Below are positions 46,096 through 57,908 of a DNA stretch of 64,000 nucleotides, piece by piece. Each line of letters begins with the position of its first letter. Within the stretch, counting starts at the first letter, position 1. Source of the stretch: CAIWHR01 sp963846855 (lineage in GTDB: Bacteria; Pseudomonadota; Gammaproteobacteria; Burkholderiales; Casimicrobiaceae); the NCBI GenBank assembly GCA_963846855.1, contig CAWJXK010000003.1:186001-250000 (forward strand), in the 5' to 3' direction. The translations under genes and the position numbers were made by a program. The notes under the pieces were generated by a model, which saw nothing but the letters and a program-made list of their open reading frames with translations, was not told where the DNA came from and searched no databases.

Positions 46096-46616
46096 ATGCA
46101 ATTCGTGAAGAAGGTGGTGCCGTTCATCGCAGGATTGGCCGTGCTCACGGGCATCGCGCCCATTGCGGCAGCTGCGAATGACGCCGCGGCCACGATCCGC
46201 GCCAACACGGCGGCCTGGGTCAAGGCCTACAACGCGGGCAACGCGGATGCCATCGTCCCGCTGTATGCCGAAGATGCGGTGGTCATGCCGCCCGGGGCAG
46301 CGTCGCTCCGCGGTCACGCCGCGATCAAAGAATTCCTCGTGAAGGACATCGCCGGCGCAAAGGCGGCCGGCGTCGCTTCGTCCTCACCGGAAAGGACGAC
46401 GTCGGCATCTCGGGCGATCTCGCCTGGCACTCCGGCACGTTCTCGGTGACCGACAAGGCCGGCAAGACGGTCGACACGGGCAAGTATCTGGAGGTTTCGC
46501 GCAAGAAAGACGGCAAGTGGCACGTCATCCGCGACACGTGGAACTCGGATGCACCGCCCCCGGCTCCGGCCGCAGCGCCAACTCCCGCAGCCGCGCCCGC
46601 AGCTCCGAAAAAATAA
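46096..46616 (+). CDS. Exported NTF2-like (DUF4440/SnoaL-type) protein, interrupted by a -1 frameshift
   Basis: The N-terminus has a signal peptide (MQFVKKVVPFIAGLAVLTG to IAAAAN) and the DUF4440 start IRANTAAWVKAYNAGNADAI with LYAEDAVVMPPG. After AKAAGVA at about 46375 the frame changes: FVLTGKDDVGISGDLAWHSG, then YLEVSRKKDGKWHVIRDTWN and a Pro/Ala tail to 46616 are in the -1 frame. Restoring one missing T (GCTTTC for GCTTC) gives about 173 residues, a normal length. It is likely a sequence error or recent mutation. The fold usually binds small hydrophobic ligands; function unknown. Confidence 0.78.
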
Positions 46617-46645
46617 TCGGGAACGCACGCAATTAGCAGGACTCG

Positions 46646-46671
46646 CGAATGGCCCCGACCGGGGCCATTCG
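46646..46671. terminator. Bidirectional hairpin between convergent genes
   Basis: CGAATGGCCCC (46646-46656) pairs perfectly with GGGGCCATTCG (46661-46671) around a GACC tetraloop. It lies between the ends of the NTF2-like gene (plus) and the cupin gene (minus). T-runs are weak on both sides, but position and stem fit a shared terminator. Confidence 0.6.
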
Positions 46672-46703
46672 TTGGGGTGGCAACCGTCGGCAATCGCGGA
46701 GCG

Positions 46704-47198
46704 CTACTTCACCCCGGACTTCGCACCCGGCTCGGGGTGAATGTTGTCGACCCAATGCACCTCTTCCGGATTGGGCTCGACGTTGGGCAGATCGAGATTG
46801 ACGACGACCGGCTCCTGGCCGCTGCGGCAGAGCACGCAGGACAGCGGCTCGTCGTCGCTCGCGTTGATTTCCTGATGCGGGACGAAGGGTGGGATGTAGA
46901 TGAAGTCCCCCGGCCCCGCCTCGGCCACGAACTCGAGACGATCGCCCCATCTCATCCGCGCGCGCCCGCTGACCACGTAGATCACGCTCTCGACCGGACC
47001 GTGATGGTGCGCGCCGGTCTTCGCCTTCGGATGGATCACCACGGTACCCGCCCAGATCTTTTCGGCGCCGGCACGCGCATGCGTGATCGCCGCCGCGCGA
47101 TTCATTCCCGGCGTCTGCGGCGTGTTGGTGTCGAGCTCACCCGCCTTGACGACGCGAACGCCGCGCAGGCGCCATTTTGATCCGCTGGCGTCGGTCAT
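46704..47198 (-). CDS. Cupin-domain protein
   Basis: The product is 164 residues from MTDASGSKWRLRGVRVVK. A single cupin barrel has the metal motif KTGAHHHGPVESVIYVVSG, then GPGDFIYIPPFVPHQEIN with the second His. The C-terminus contains a CVLCRSG pair. Cupins serve as metal enzymes or sensors; substrate not deducible. Its start overlaps the end of the Bug remnant gene by 4 nt (ATGA), so it was once coupled to a solute-binding protein gene. Confidence 0.85.
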   Translation of the reverse strand: MTDASGSKWRLRGVRVVKAGELDTNTPQTPGMNRAAAITHARAGAEKIWAGTVVIHPKAKTGAHHHGPVESVIYVVSGRARMRWGDRLEFVAEAGPGDFIYIPPFVPHQEINASDDEPLSCVLCRSGQEPVVVNLDLPNVEPNPEEVHWVDNIHPEPGAKSGVK

Positions 47199-47532
47199 TT
47201 GGCGAGTCCCAGCGTCCTCGCGGAATTCAGGTATTCCTGCGAGCGCTCTTTCATGAACGCGGGCACCATTTCCAGCGCGATGTCGGTGACTTCGAAGCCG
47301 CTCTCCTGCATCCGCTTGCGAAGTTCGGGATCCTTGTTGAGCGCGTCCATCATGTCGGAGACCCGCGTCGATTTCGGCACGCCGATGCCGCGGTGGGCGC
47401 CGTCGACCCAGTTGAGCCCGAGCTCGCGAAACGAACGATCGTGTAGCCGTCGCCCGGCGCGAACGGGACGACGTACTGGACCGCCTTGTCCGGATAGGCC
47501 TGCGCGAGCGTCGAGAATGCGAGCGCGGCCAT
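47195..47532 (-). pseudogene. Remnant of a Bug (TctC) family solute-binding protein gene
   Basis: From the ATG at 47532, MAALAFSTLAQAYPDKAVQY and VVPFAPGD match the signal peptide end and first strand of Bug proteins. The next in-frame residues are foreign, and the C-terminal part LGLNWVDGAHRGIGVPKSTR to SQEYLNSARTLGLAK lies in another frame. Full-length Bug proteins have about 320 residues; here some 200 from the middle are missing and the two ends are joined out of frame near 47440. This is an internal deletion, not a simple indel. It overlaps the cupin start by 4 nt. It is most likely non-functional. Confidence 0.8.
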
Positions 47533-47804
47533 CGCGGCGGCATGACGAACGGTGTCTCGGGGTCATTGCGATTCCAGGTGAGGATCGGGAGGATGAGCGC
47601 GGGCCGGTAGGGAACGAACGGGATTTCACACCTGCCGCGACCGCTCCGCAAGGGGGGTGGCGCCGCTCACCCGCGCAGGGTGCTGTCAAGCCGGGGATTG
47701 CGCGAGCCCGCCATGCGCGCATAATTTTGGCGACCGTGCACGACGAGGCGGGCAATCGACGTACCGTTTCGGCCCCGCGCCGCGGCACCTGACAGGAGGA
47801 TCCC

Positions 47805-48218
47805 ATGAGCAACCGATTGCGCAAGGTGGACTACTTCTACACGATGCTCCCGAATCGCGCCGGACAGGGCGCGAAGATCATGGATGCGCTGGCAAGGGAC
47901 GGCGTCAACCTGTTGGCGTTCTCCGGATTCCCGAGCGGGAAGGGCGCGCAGCTCGACCTCGTTCCCGAGGATTCGTCCAAGCTCCGCCGCGCCGCGAAGA
48001 AGCTCGGCGTCAAATTGAGCAAGAAGAAGAGTGGATTCCTGTACCACGGCGCCGACAAGGTCGGGGCCATGACGAAAATTCTCGACGCGCTCGCGGCGGC
48101 GCGCATCAACGTGACGGCGGTCGATGCGGTGACGAGCGGCGGCGGACGCTTCGGCGCGATCTTCTGGGTCAAGCAGAAGGCCGTGGCGAAAGCCTCGAGA
48201 GTCCTGCGCGCGCGCTGA
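47805..48218 (+). CDS. ACT-domain protein
   Basis: The product has 137 residues, mainly two ACT-like modules: KVDYFYTMLPNRAGQGAKIM (about 7-26) and GFLYHGADKVGAMTKILDAL (about 79-98), each followed by a beta-strand pair. ACT domains bind amino acids or other small ligands. No catalytic domain is attached, so a regulatory role is likely. An AGGAGG ribosome-binding site lies 6 bases upstream. The preceding 272 bp show no gene; a TAATTT near 47722 could be a -10 element. Confidence 0.85.
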   Translation: MSNRLRKVDYFYTMLPNRAGQGAKIMDALARDGVNLLAFSGFPSGKGAQLDLVPEDSSKLRRAAKKLGVKLSKKKSGFLYHGADKVGAMTKILDALAAARINVTAVDAVTSGGGRFGAIFWVKQKAVAKASRVLRAR

Positions 48219-48290
48219 AGCCCGTCGCCCGATCGCGCGCGGCAGCGACTGATCCGGATCCGTTCCGGCGCGGGCGCCTGCGCGCGGCGG

Positions 48291-50960
<2,670 letters not shown>

Positions 50961-51090
50961 GGCTTCGGCATCGCTGTTCGGATTCGCTCTCCCGCGTGCG
51001 GGAAAGGATGGAAATGGGGTCGGGACAGGCGAAAACGGCCCGTCGCGCGACCATCGTCCCCGCGCACGGGGGCGAGGCAAGGTCGCGTGG

Positions 51091-52128
51091 CTACGCCGCC
51101 TCCGCCAGGTCCTCGCGCCGCCGCGCGCGCGGCGGAAGACTCTTCACCGCTTCGGCGATCGCGCGGATGTGCGCGGGCGTCGTGCCGCAGCAGCCGCCGA
51201 CGAGATTGACGAAGCCGCTCTTCGCGAAATCCTCGATCAGCCGCGCCGTCTCGACGGGCGTCTCGTCGTAACCGGTGTCGGACATCGGGTTCGGCAGGCC
51301 CGCGTTCGGGTAGCAGGAAACGTAGGTGTCCGCGACCCGCGCCATCTCCTCGATGTACGGTCGCATCAGCGCGGCGCCGAGCGAGCAGTTGATGCCGACC
51401 GCGAGCGGGCGGATGTGGCGGACCGAATTCCAGAACGCCTCGGTGGTCTGCCCGGACAGCGTGCGCCCCGACGCATCGGTGATCGTCCCCGACACGACGA
51501 CGGGAAGCCGCTGCCCCGCACGGGTGAAGAAATCATCCAGCGCGAAGAGCGCCGCCTTGCCGTTCAGCGTATCGAAGATCGTCTCGACCAGGAAGAGATC
51601 CACGCCGCCCTCGGCGAGCGCCTCGATCGCTTCGCCATACGCGGCGACGAGCTCGTCGAACGAGACGTTGCGGGCGCCCGGATCGTTGACGTCCGGCGAG
51701 ATCGACGCGGTGCGGTTGGTCGGCCCGAGCGCGCCTGCGACGAAGCGCGGCCGGTCCGGCGTCTTCGCGGTCCACGCGTCGGCGCATTCGCGTGCGATCC
51801 GCGCCGCGGCGACGTTGATCTCGCGCACGCGGTCCTGCAGCCGGTAATCGGCCTGCGCGATCGACGTCGCGTTGAACGTGTTGGTCTCGATGATGTCGGC
51901 GCCGGCCTCGAGATAGGCGTCGTGGATCGCGCGGATCACGTCGGGCCGCGTCAGCACCAGCAGATCGTTGTCGCCCTTGAGATCGTGCGAATGGCCGGCG
52001 AAGCAGGTGCCGCGGTACTCGGCCTCGCCCAGCCGGTAGCCCTGGATCATCGTGCCGGTCGCCCCGTCGAGGACGAGGATGCGCTTTTCCAGCAGGGCTT
52101 CGAGTTGCGCGGTGCGATCCGGTTGCAT
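51091..52128 (-). CDS. metH: Methionine synthase, homocysteine-binding part (MetH1)
   Basis: The product is 345 residues from MQPDRTAQLEALLEKRILVL. It is the zinc-dependent homocysteine S-methyltransferase barrel: DGATGTMIQGYRLGEAEY, ADIIETNTFNATSIAQADYR, the zinc ligands in GINCSLGA and VGGCCGTTPAHIRAI. It must act with the pterin/cobalamin protein encoded next to it. No SAH or cobalamin riboswitch was recognised upstream; a TTATCA-16-TATAAC pair at about 52231-52258 (minus) may be a promoter. Confidence 0.95.
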   Translation of the reverse strand: MQPDRTAQLEALLEKRILVLDGATGTMIQGYRLGEAEYRGTCFAGHSHDLKGDNDLLVLTRPDVIRAIHDAYLEAGADIIETNTFNATSIAQADYRLQDRVREINVAAARIARECADAWTAKTPDRPRFVAGALGPTNRTASISPDVNDPGARNVSFDELVAAYGEAIEALAEGGVDLFLVETIFDTLNGKAALFALDDFFTRAGQRLPVVVSGTITDASGRTLSGQTTEAFWNSVRHIRPLAVGINCSLGAALMRPYIEEMARVADTYVSCYPNAGLPNPMSDTGYDETPVETARLIEDFAKSGFVNLVGGCCGTTPAHIRAIAEAVKSLPPRARRREDLAEAA

Positions 52129-52290
52129 GGCGGTCTGTTTCCGACGAGTTGACCGGCCGCGGGCGGCGGGCCGGATGGAAATTCTAACATCGCCCCCGGG
52201 GGATTCGGCCGACGCCGCCCTTCCCAGCCGGTTATATGGACGTCGCGCAAAGTGATAACGGATGGGCGCCGCCCGTGCTAGATTTGCCGG

Positions 52291-52677
52291 ATGAAGCACC
52301 TCAAGCCAAAAGAGGCCTACCAGTTTCTCCAGGAGAATCCGTCCGCGGTGTTCGTCGACTGCCGCAGCGAGATGGAGTTCTACTTCGTCGGTCACCCGAC
52401 CGGCGCGCAGCACGTCGCCTGGAACGACGGGCCGGACTGGGAGATCAATCCGCATTTCGTCGGTCAGGTGAAGAAGGTGACGAGCATGAACCGCCCGGTG
52501 GTGCTGATCTGCCGCAGTGGCCATCGCTCGATCGACGCGGGCATCGCGCTCGAGAACGCGGGCTTCACCGAGGTTTACAACGTCCTCGAAGGATTCGAAG
52601 GCCCGCTCGACGAGGAGCATCACCGCGGGACCCACTCCGGATGGCGGATGGAAGGCCTGCCGTGGGAGCAACTCTAG
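52291..52677 (+). CDS. Rhodanese-like domain protein
   Basis: The product has 128 residues. A single rhodanese domain has the acidic DCRSEMEFYFVGHPTGAQHV motif and the active-site loop LICRSGHRSIDAG with the catalytic Cys. It transfers sulfane sulfur; the acceptor is unknown. It is divergent from the methionine synthase genes across a 162-bp gap. The C-terminal tail THSGWRMEGLPWEQL is common in this small betaproteobacterial group. Confidence 0.92.
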   Translation: MKHLKPKEAYQFLQENPSAVFVDCRSEMEFYFVGHPTGAQHVAWNDGPDWEINPHFVGQVKKVTSMNRPVVLICRSGHRSIDAGIALENAGFTEVYNVLEGFEGPLDEEHHRGTHSGWRMEGLPWEQL

Positions 52678-52763
52678 CCGCCTGATCCGCCGCCCCGGGC
52701 CGACGCGGGCGCGCGTCGATTTCGGGGCACAATACCGGCGTCGCGACATGATGCCGGTTCCCG

Positions 52764-53522
52764 ATGGCCGCCTACGGCCGAGTCTGCACGCTCTTCTACG
52801 ACGCCGACAAGCCGCGCGCCTCCGACACCGAAGCCGCTTGGTACGCGCAGCGGCTGCCGCGTGACGCGGGGCCGTCGCTCGAAGTGATGTCGGGCTCCGG
52901 CCGGCTGCTGATTCCCTTGATGCGGCTGGGACTCAACGTCCACGGCGTCGACGCGTCGCCGGCGATGCTCGCGAGCTGTGAAGCGCGGCTCGGGGCGGCA
53001 GCGCTGACGACGCCGCTGTTCCGGCAGGACGCTGTCACGCTCAACCTGCCTTTTCGCTACGCCGCCGCGTTCGTTGCCGCCGGATCGTTCCAGCTCCTGG
53101 TCGACCCGATCGCCGCGCAGAAGGCGCTCGAGCGCATTCGCGCGCACCTCGTCGCTCCCGGCGTGCTGCTGATGGACCTCTACGTCCCCGCCGAAGCCGC
53201 GCATCCGCCCGGCGCGCCGGTCGTCCACGTGCAGACCGTCACGCTGCCCGACGGGACGAAGATCGCGCGCCGGTCCGAGACGGCCGTCGACGCCGAGGGC
53301 AGGCGTATCGACATCCGGAGCCGCTACGAGCAGCGCCAACGCACGACGGTCATCGCCCGCGAGGACGAGACGCTCGCGCTGACGTGGTACACCGAGGAGG
53401 AGATCGTCGCGCTGCTCCGCGACGCGGGGTATCGCGATGTGACCATCGGCCCGCCGGCGCGGCAGGTGGACGACGAGGCGGCGGAGGGCGAAAGGCGATT
53501 TTCGGTCAGCGCGTCGGCGTGA
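52764..53522 (+). CDS. Class I SAM-dependent methyltransferase
   Basis: The product has 252 residues. The SAM-binding loop is LEVMSGSGRLLIPLMRLGLN with VHGVDASPAMLASCEARL, a divergent version (MSGSGR instead of GCGTG). The central AAGSFQLLVDPIAAQKALER and the C-terminal TWYTEEEIVALLRDAGYRDV fit the family. The substrate is unknown. Its end overlaps the convergent GNAT gene by 17 bp. Confidence 0.88.
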   Translation: MAAYGRVCTLFYDADKPRASDTEAAWYAQRLPRDAGPSLEVMSGSGRLLIPLMRLGLNVHGVDASPAMLASCEARLGAAALTTPLFRQDAVTLNLPFRYAAAFVAAGSFQLLVDPIAAQKALERIRAHLVAPGVLLMDLYVPAEAAHPPGAPVVHVQTVTLPDGTKIARRSETAVDAEGRRIDIRSRYEQRQRTTVIAREDETLALTWYTEEEIVALLRDAGYRDVTIGPPARQVDDEAAEGERRFSVSASA

Positions 53523-54030
53523 CCGCGATCGGCCGGTCGAGGGACAGCGACATGTACACCACGCCCGGAAGCGGATTGTCGTAGTAGGGCGCGCAGGCGC
53601 TAAACCCCAGCGCGCCGTAGAGAGCGCGCGCGGCTTGCATCCAGTCGAGCGTGTCGAGCTTGAGCTCGGCGTATCCGATCGCGCGCGCGTCGGCGACGAG
53701 CCGCTCGGCGAGGCGCTGTCCCCAGCCCGCATTGCGCGCCGCCGGCCGGACGTAGAGCCGTTTCACTTCGCCCACGCTGGCAGCAGCATCGCCATCGACC
53801 GCGTCGAGCGGACGCAGCGCAATGCAGCCGAACGCTTCGCCCGGAAGCCCGGCGAGCAGCAGCCGGCCGCGCGGGCGCGCGTAGGCCCCGGGCAGCGTCG
53901 CGAGCTCCTCGTCGAAACCCTGGAAGCAGAGGTCGACACCGAGCCACCGCGCGTATTCGACGAACAAGGCGCGAGCCTGCGCCACGTCGTCCGGTGTCGT
54001 TGCCTCGTGAATCGTCGCCTGGGCGCTCAT
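53506..54030 (-). CDS. GNAT family N-acetyltransferase
   Basis: The product is 174 residues from MSAQATIHEATTPDDVAQAR; an ATG at 54054 would add eight residues. The acetyl-CoA loop is VKRLYVRPAARNAGWGQRLA, followed by LDTLDWMQAARALYGALGF. This is the common GNAT fold of PF00583. Substrate unknown. It lies downstream of the SPOR gene on the same strand with a 50-bp gap. Confidence 0.88.
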   Translation of the reverse strand: MSAQATIHEATTPDDVAQARALFVEYARWLGVDLCFQGFDEELATLPGAYARPRGRLLLAGLPGEAFGCIALRPLDAVDGDAAASVGEVKRLYVRPAARNAGWGQRLAERLVADARAIGYAELKLDTLDWMQAARALYGALGFSACAPYYDNPLPGVVYMSLSLDRPIAVTPTR

Positions 54031-54080
54031 CGTGATCGGATCACGCAGCGGCATGCGATTGACTTGCGCCCAAATCCCGC

Positions 54081-54734
54081 TCAGCCCGCCGGTTTGTCGC
54101 AGCTGCCAATTCGCAATTCGCTGCCCGGGTACGCCGACGACAATTCCTTGATCCGGGCGGCCGCGCCGGTCTGCGGATCGCGAACGACCAGCGTCGTCTG
54201 AATGACGGTCTGCTGCCGGGGTGCCACCTTGACGCCATTGATGCCGCGTTTCGTCAGTGCCGACTGCTGGGCATTGGCGGCGTCCTCGGTGCGCCACGCG
54301 CCGAGGGCGATCGCGAAGCGCTGGGCGCCGCCGTCGACCACGAAGGCGTCGCTGAGCCCGTCCGCCTTCAATTCGTCGAGACGCTTGCCGGCAGCGGCCT
54401 TGGTCGGGAATGGCGGAATGAAGGTCCAGAATGCCATCGGCGCGTCGACCTTCTTCTGTGTGACGAGCTTGCCGAGGCCGAGCGGATCGAGGTCGGCGAG
54501 CGCTCGCGCGCGGTCGCCGTCGGAGAACGGTCCCCATTCGAGGCAGACGTCGGCGAGCGACGCGGCCTTGGCCGGCCCGAGCGCCGCCACTTCCTGCGGC
54601 GTCAGCAGCTTTATCTTGTCCGGCTGGATCTGCTGCGTGATCCGGAAGGTCTCGCCACCGCTCGCGCCGTCGAGGTAGATGAACCCGAGCAGCGTCAGGT
54701 TGGCGAGGACGAGGAGGATGACGACGGTTCGCAT
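54081..54734 (-). CDS. SPOR-domain protein, membrane anchored
   Basis: The product is 217 residues from MRTVVILLVLANLTLLGFIY, with an upstream ATG at 54746 as alternative. One N-terminal membrane helix is followed by a periplasmic SPOR fold near residues 95-170 (AFWTFIPPFPTKAAAGKRLD, RFAIALGAWRTEDAANAQQ). SPOR domains bind denuded peptidoglycan at division sites. It follows coaX and birA on the minus strand, an order common in Burkholderiales. Confidence 0.85.
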   Translation of the reverse strand: MRTVVILLVLANLTLLGFIYLDGASGGETFRITQQIQPDKIKLLTPQEVAALGPAKAASLADVCLEWGPFSDGDRARALADLDPLGLGKLVTQKKVDAPMAFWTFIPPFPTKAAAGKRLDELKADGLSDAFVVDGGAQRFAIALGAWRTEDAANAQQSALTKRGINGVKVAPRQQTVIQTTLVVRDPQTGAAARIKELSSAYPGSELRIGSCDKPAG

Positions 54735-54778
54735 ATGGATTGACAAGCAATTGCCGTGCGCGCCGCAGCGGCGCCGCG

Positions 54779-55540
54779 CTATTCGAGCGAAATCGGAACC
54801 CCCGCGAGCGCCAGCACGCCCTCCAGCACCAGATTATCCACGACCTCGATCGGCGGGTTAAGGTGCGGCGCGATTTCGGGCGCCGCGCCGCCGGCGAGAT
54901 AGACGCGCACCTGCGCCGGGTTTGTGTCGACCTGCCGGCGCATCTGCTCGACGGCGCCGCATACCGCCTGCATCGCGCCTGTATAGAGCGCGTCGGCCGT
55001 GTTGTCGGGAAACTCGCGGAATTCGCCCGGTGGCACGCCGAGCGCGGCAGTGTTCTCGGCGAGCGCGCGCAGCATGAGCCGCATCCCGGGAAGGATGAAG
55101 CCGCCGCGAAAAATCCCCTCTGCGTCGAGCGAGTCGATGGTGACGGCGGTGCCGGCGTTGACGACGACGCAGGCCGGAGGAAAGAGGTCGGTCGCGATCG
55201 CGCGCTGGCGTGCGGCGCACAGCGACGCCCATCGATCGGAACCGAGCTGCGCCGGACGCGTGTACTGATTGACGACGCCGCAGGCCGTTCCCGCGGCGAT
55301 GAGCCACTCGGGAACGACGCGCCAGCGCGCGAGCTGCGCCTCGACGCGCACGCGGGCCGCCTCGCCCGCGACGTTCACGCCGACGGCGCGAAGCGGGCGC
55401 GACAGGTGGTGCCAGTCGCGCAGCGCCAGCGTTCCGATCTCGTTGTTCGGCGTCACGCCGAGCGTGTGCCATCCGTGCGGACCCGCAAGCCCCCACTTCA
55501 TCCGGCTGTTGCCGACGTCGAGGGCGAGGATGAGGCTCAC
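54779..55540 (-). CDS. coaX: Type III pantothenate kinase
   Basis: The product has 253 residues. It phosphorylates pantothenate in CoA synthesis and needs a monovalent cation. The acetate/sugar-kinase fold has the phosphate loop LALDVGNSRMKWG, the substrate Asp in LGSDRWASLCAARQRA, and the adenine loop VVVNAGTAVTIDSLD. It follows birA, as is usual in betaproteobacteria, with an 87-bp gap. Confidence 0.95.
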   Translation of the reverse strand: MSLILALDVGNSRMKWGLAGPHGWHTLGVTPNNEIGTLALRDWHHLSRPLRAVGVNVAGEAARVRVEAQLARWRVVPEWLIAAGTACGVVNQYTRPAQLGSDRWASLCAARQRAIATDLFPPACVVVNAGTAVTIDSLDAEGIFRGGFILPGMRLMLRALAENTAALGVPPGEFREFPDNTADALYTGAMQAVCGAVEQMRRQVDTNPAQVRVYLAGGAAPEIAPHLNPPIEVVDNLVLEGVLALAGVPISLE

Positions 55541-55627
55541 GCGGGAAGGATGCGCGACGCGGCGCCGCCGTTCAACCGGGGCAGTGCGCCGGCAGGCGGA
55601 TTCGCTCCCGCGCGTTTGCCGTGCGCA

Positions 55628-56621
55628 TCAGGCACGCCGCAGTGAAATCTCGCCGGAAAGAAAGCGCGCGCGACGCGGCCCATCGGCCAGCACCAGCGCG
55701 CCGCTGGCGTCGACACCCGCGACCTTGCCGTTGACCGCCGCCCCGTCGGGCAGCAGCAGCTCGAACCGGCTTGCCCTGGTACGCGTGCCGGTGCTGCCAC
55801 TCCGCGGCAAAGGGCGCGAAGCCCTCCTTCGCGTACTGCTCCAGCACGGCGGCGAGCTCGGCGAGGACCGCCGCCAGCACGTGATTGCGGTCGACGCTCT
55901 TCATCTTGCGCCCCGCAACCGTGGCGAGGTCGGTCACCGGGACGGCAATGTCGGCACGCGCGGCCTTCGGCAGCCGCACGTTGAGGCCGACGCCGATCAC
56001 CGTGTTCGACGGCCCCAGCGCGTCGCCGTTCACCTCGATCAGGATGCCGCCGAATTTCATGTGCCGGTGCACGAGATCGTTGGGCCACTTGAGCGCGACG
56101 CCGGCGAAGCCCTCGGCTTCGAGCGCACGCGCGACGGCGACTCCGACGGCGAGCGAGAGCCCGGCGAGGAATCCCGCGCCCTGCTCGAAGCGCCATCCCA
56201 GCGAGAACGTGATGCTGCCGCCCGCCACAGCGGTCCACGTGCGGCCGCGCCGGCCGCGGCCGGCCGTCTGCCATTCCGCGGCGAGCACCACGCCGTGGAT
56301 GTCGCGGCGGCCGATGCGGCGCATCAACTCCGAGGAGGTCGAATCGATCTGATCGACGATCTCGAGGGTCAGCGGCGTGCGCGGCGGGCGCGCTGCGACG
56401 GCCGTCCTGATCTTCTCGGGGTCGAGGAAATCGGGCGTGCCGAGCAGCCGGTAGCCGCGCCCCTTGATGCGTTCGAGAGCGAGGCCCGCGGACTCGGCAT
56501 CCTTCAGGACCTGCGAAACGCGGGCGCGCGTGAGCCCCACCGTGTCGGCGAGGTCCTCGCCCGAGTGGAAGTTGCCATCGGCGAGATGGCGCAGCAGCGT
56601 GAATCCGAGCGGAGTAAGCAC
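55628..56621 (-). CDS. birA: Biotin--[acetyl-CoA-carboxylase] ligase (frameshifted near the 3' end)
   Basis: From a GTG at 56621, the product has an N-terminal winged helix (LGFTLLRHLADGNFHSGEDL) that represses biotin genes in bifunctional BirA, the catalytic GRGRRGRTW near residue 112 and LKWPNDLV with the catalytic Lys region. After AYQGKP at about 55770 the frame changes: RFELLLPDGAAVNGKVAGVD and SGEISLRRA-stop are in the next frame. One extra base explains it; the corrected protein is about 330 residues with the usual C-terminal SH3-like domain. Since birA is normally essential, a sequence error is likely. Confidence 0.85.
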
Positions 56622-56801
56622 TAACAGACTCGTTATTCCGAAAACCTTGCAACTATGACAGAAAGCGCGCCAAAACGCATCATTTTGTTTGCAATCAGGG
56701 ACGTGGGGGCGACAGGTCCCGGTGCAAGCACGCAGGAACGCGATGCGCGCACGGCGGGGCGGCGATCCCGGCCCTGCGGCGCGGGGCAGAGGCGGCCGCC
56801 G

Positions 56802-57894
56802 CTACTCCTTCAGCACGCCGCGCCGGATCTGGTCCTGCTCGATGGACTCGAACAGCGCTCGGAAATTGCCCTCGCCAAAGCCTTCGTTGCCTTTGCGCTG
56901 GATGATCTCGAAGAAGATCGGCCCGATCACGGTCTTGGTGAAGATCTGCAGCAGCATTTCGCCTTTCGCGGGCGCGCCGTCGAGGAGGATGCGGCCGGCC
57001 CGGAGCTGCGCCGTGTCCTCGGAGTGGCCGGGAAGTCGCGTTGCCAGCGCCTCATAGTATGTGTCCGGCGTGTCCTGGAACTCGACGCCGGTGCGGCGCA
57101 GCGCGTCGACCGTCCCGTAGATGTCGCCGGTGCCGAGCGCGACGTGCTGGATGCCTTCGCCGCTGTAGGCGACGAGGTATTCCTGGATCTGGCTCTTGTC
57201 GTCGGAGCTCTCGTTGACCGGGATGCGGATCTTGCCGCAGGGACTCGTCATCGCCTTGCTCCTGAGGCCGGTCAGCTTGCCCTCGATGTCGAAATAGCGA
57301 ACCTCGCGGAAATTGAAGAGCCGCGCGTAGAAGCCCGCCCACTCCTCCATCCGGCCGCGGTGGACGTTGTGCGTCAGGTGATCGATGTAGGTCAGTCCCG
57401 CGCCCTTCGGATGCGGGTCGACGCCGGGCAAGGGCACGAAGTCGATGTCGTAGATCGAGACGCCGCTGCCGCCGCCCGCGCCCGGATAGCGGTCGACCAG
57501 ATAGATGAGCGAATCGCCGATGCCCTTGATCGCCGGGATGTTGAGCTCCATCGGCCCGGGATGCGCGTCCACACCCCATGCGCCGGCGTCGACGCACGAC
57601 TTGAACGCAAGCGCCGCGTCACCCACGCGGAACGCGATCGCGCAGATCGACGGTCCGTGCACCCGCGCGAACGCCTGCGCGAACGAATGCGGCTCGGCAT
57701 TGACGATGAAGTTGATGTCGCCCTGCCGGTAGAGCAGCACGTTCTTCGAGCGGTGCTTTGCCACGGCGGTGAAGCCCATCTGCTCGAACAGGCGGCCGAT
57801 GCGCCGCCGGGTCCGGTGCCGCGTATTCGATGAACTCGAATCCGTCGGTGCCGAGCGGGTTTTCCCACAGTGCGTCGGGCCGGGAGGTTGCCAT
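56802..57894 (-). CDS. hppD: 4-Hydroxyphenylpyruvate dioxygenase (frameshifted near the 5' end)
   Basis: From MATSRPDALWENPLGTDGFE (57894) the frame breaks after APDPAA at about 57801 and resumes as IGRLFEQMGFTAVAKHRSKN. Corrected for one extra base the protein has 363 residues. It converts 4-hydroxyphenylpyruvate to homogentisate in tyrosine breakdown. The iron ligands are visible: His in YIDHLTHNV, His in GIQHVALGTGDI and Glu in FFEIIQRKGNEGFGEGNF. Downstream genes of the homogentisate route are not in the window. The break could be a sequence error. Confidence 0.88.
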
Positions 57895-57908
57895 GGCTCT
57901 TTCTCGAT

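Noticed and set aside
52129..52290. A possible SAH or cobalamin riboswitch upstream of metH1
   Set aside because: I looked for the conserved cores on the minus strand and found none; only a weak promoter-like pair is visible.
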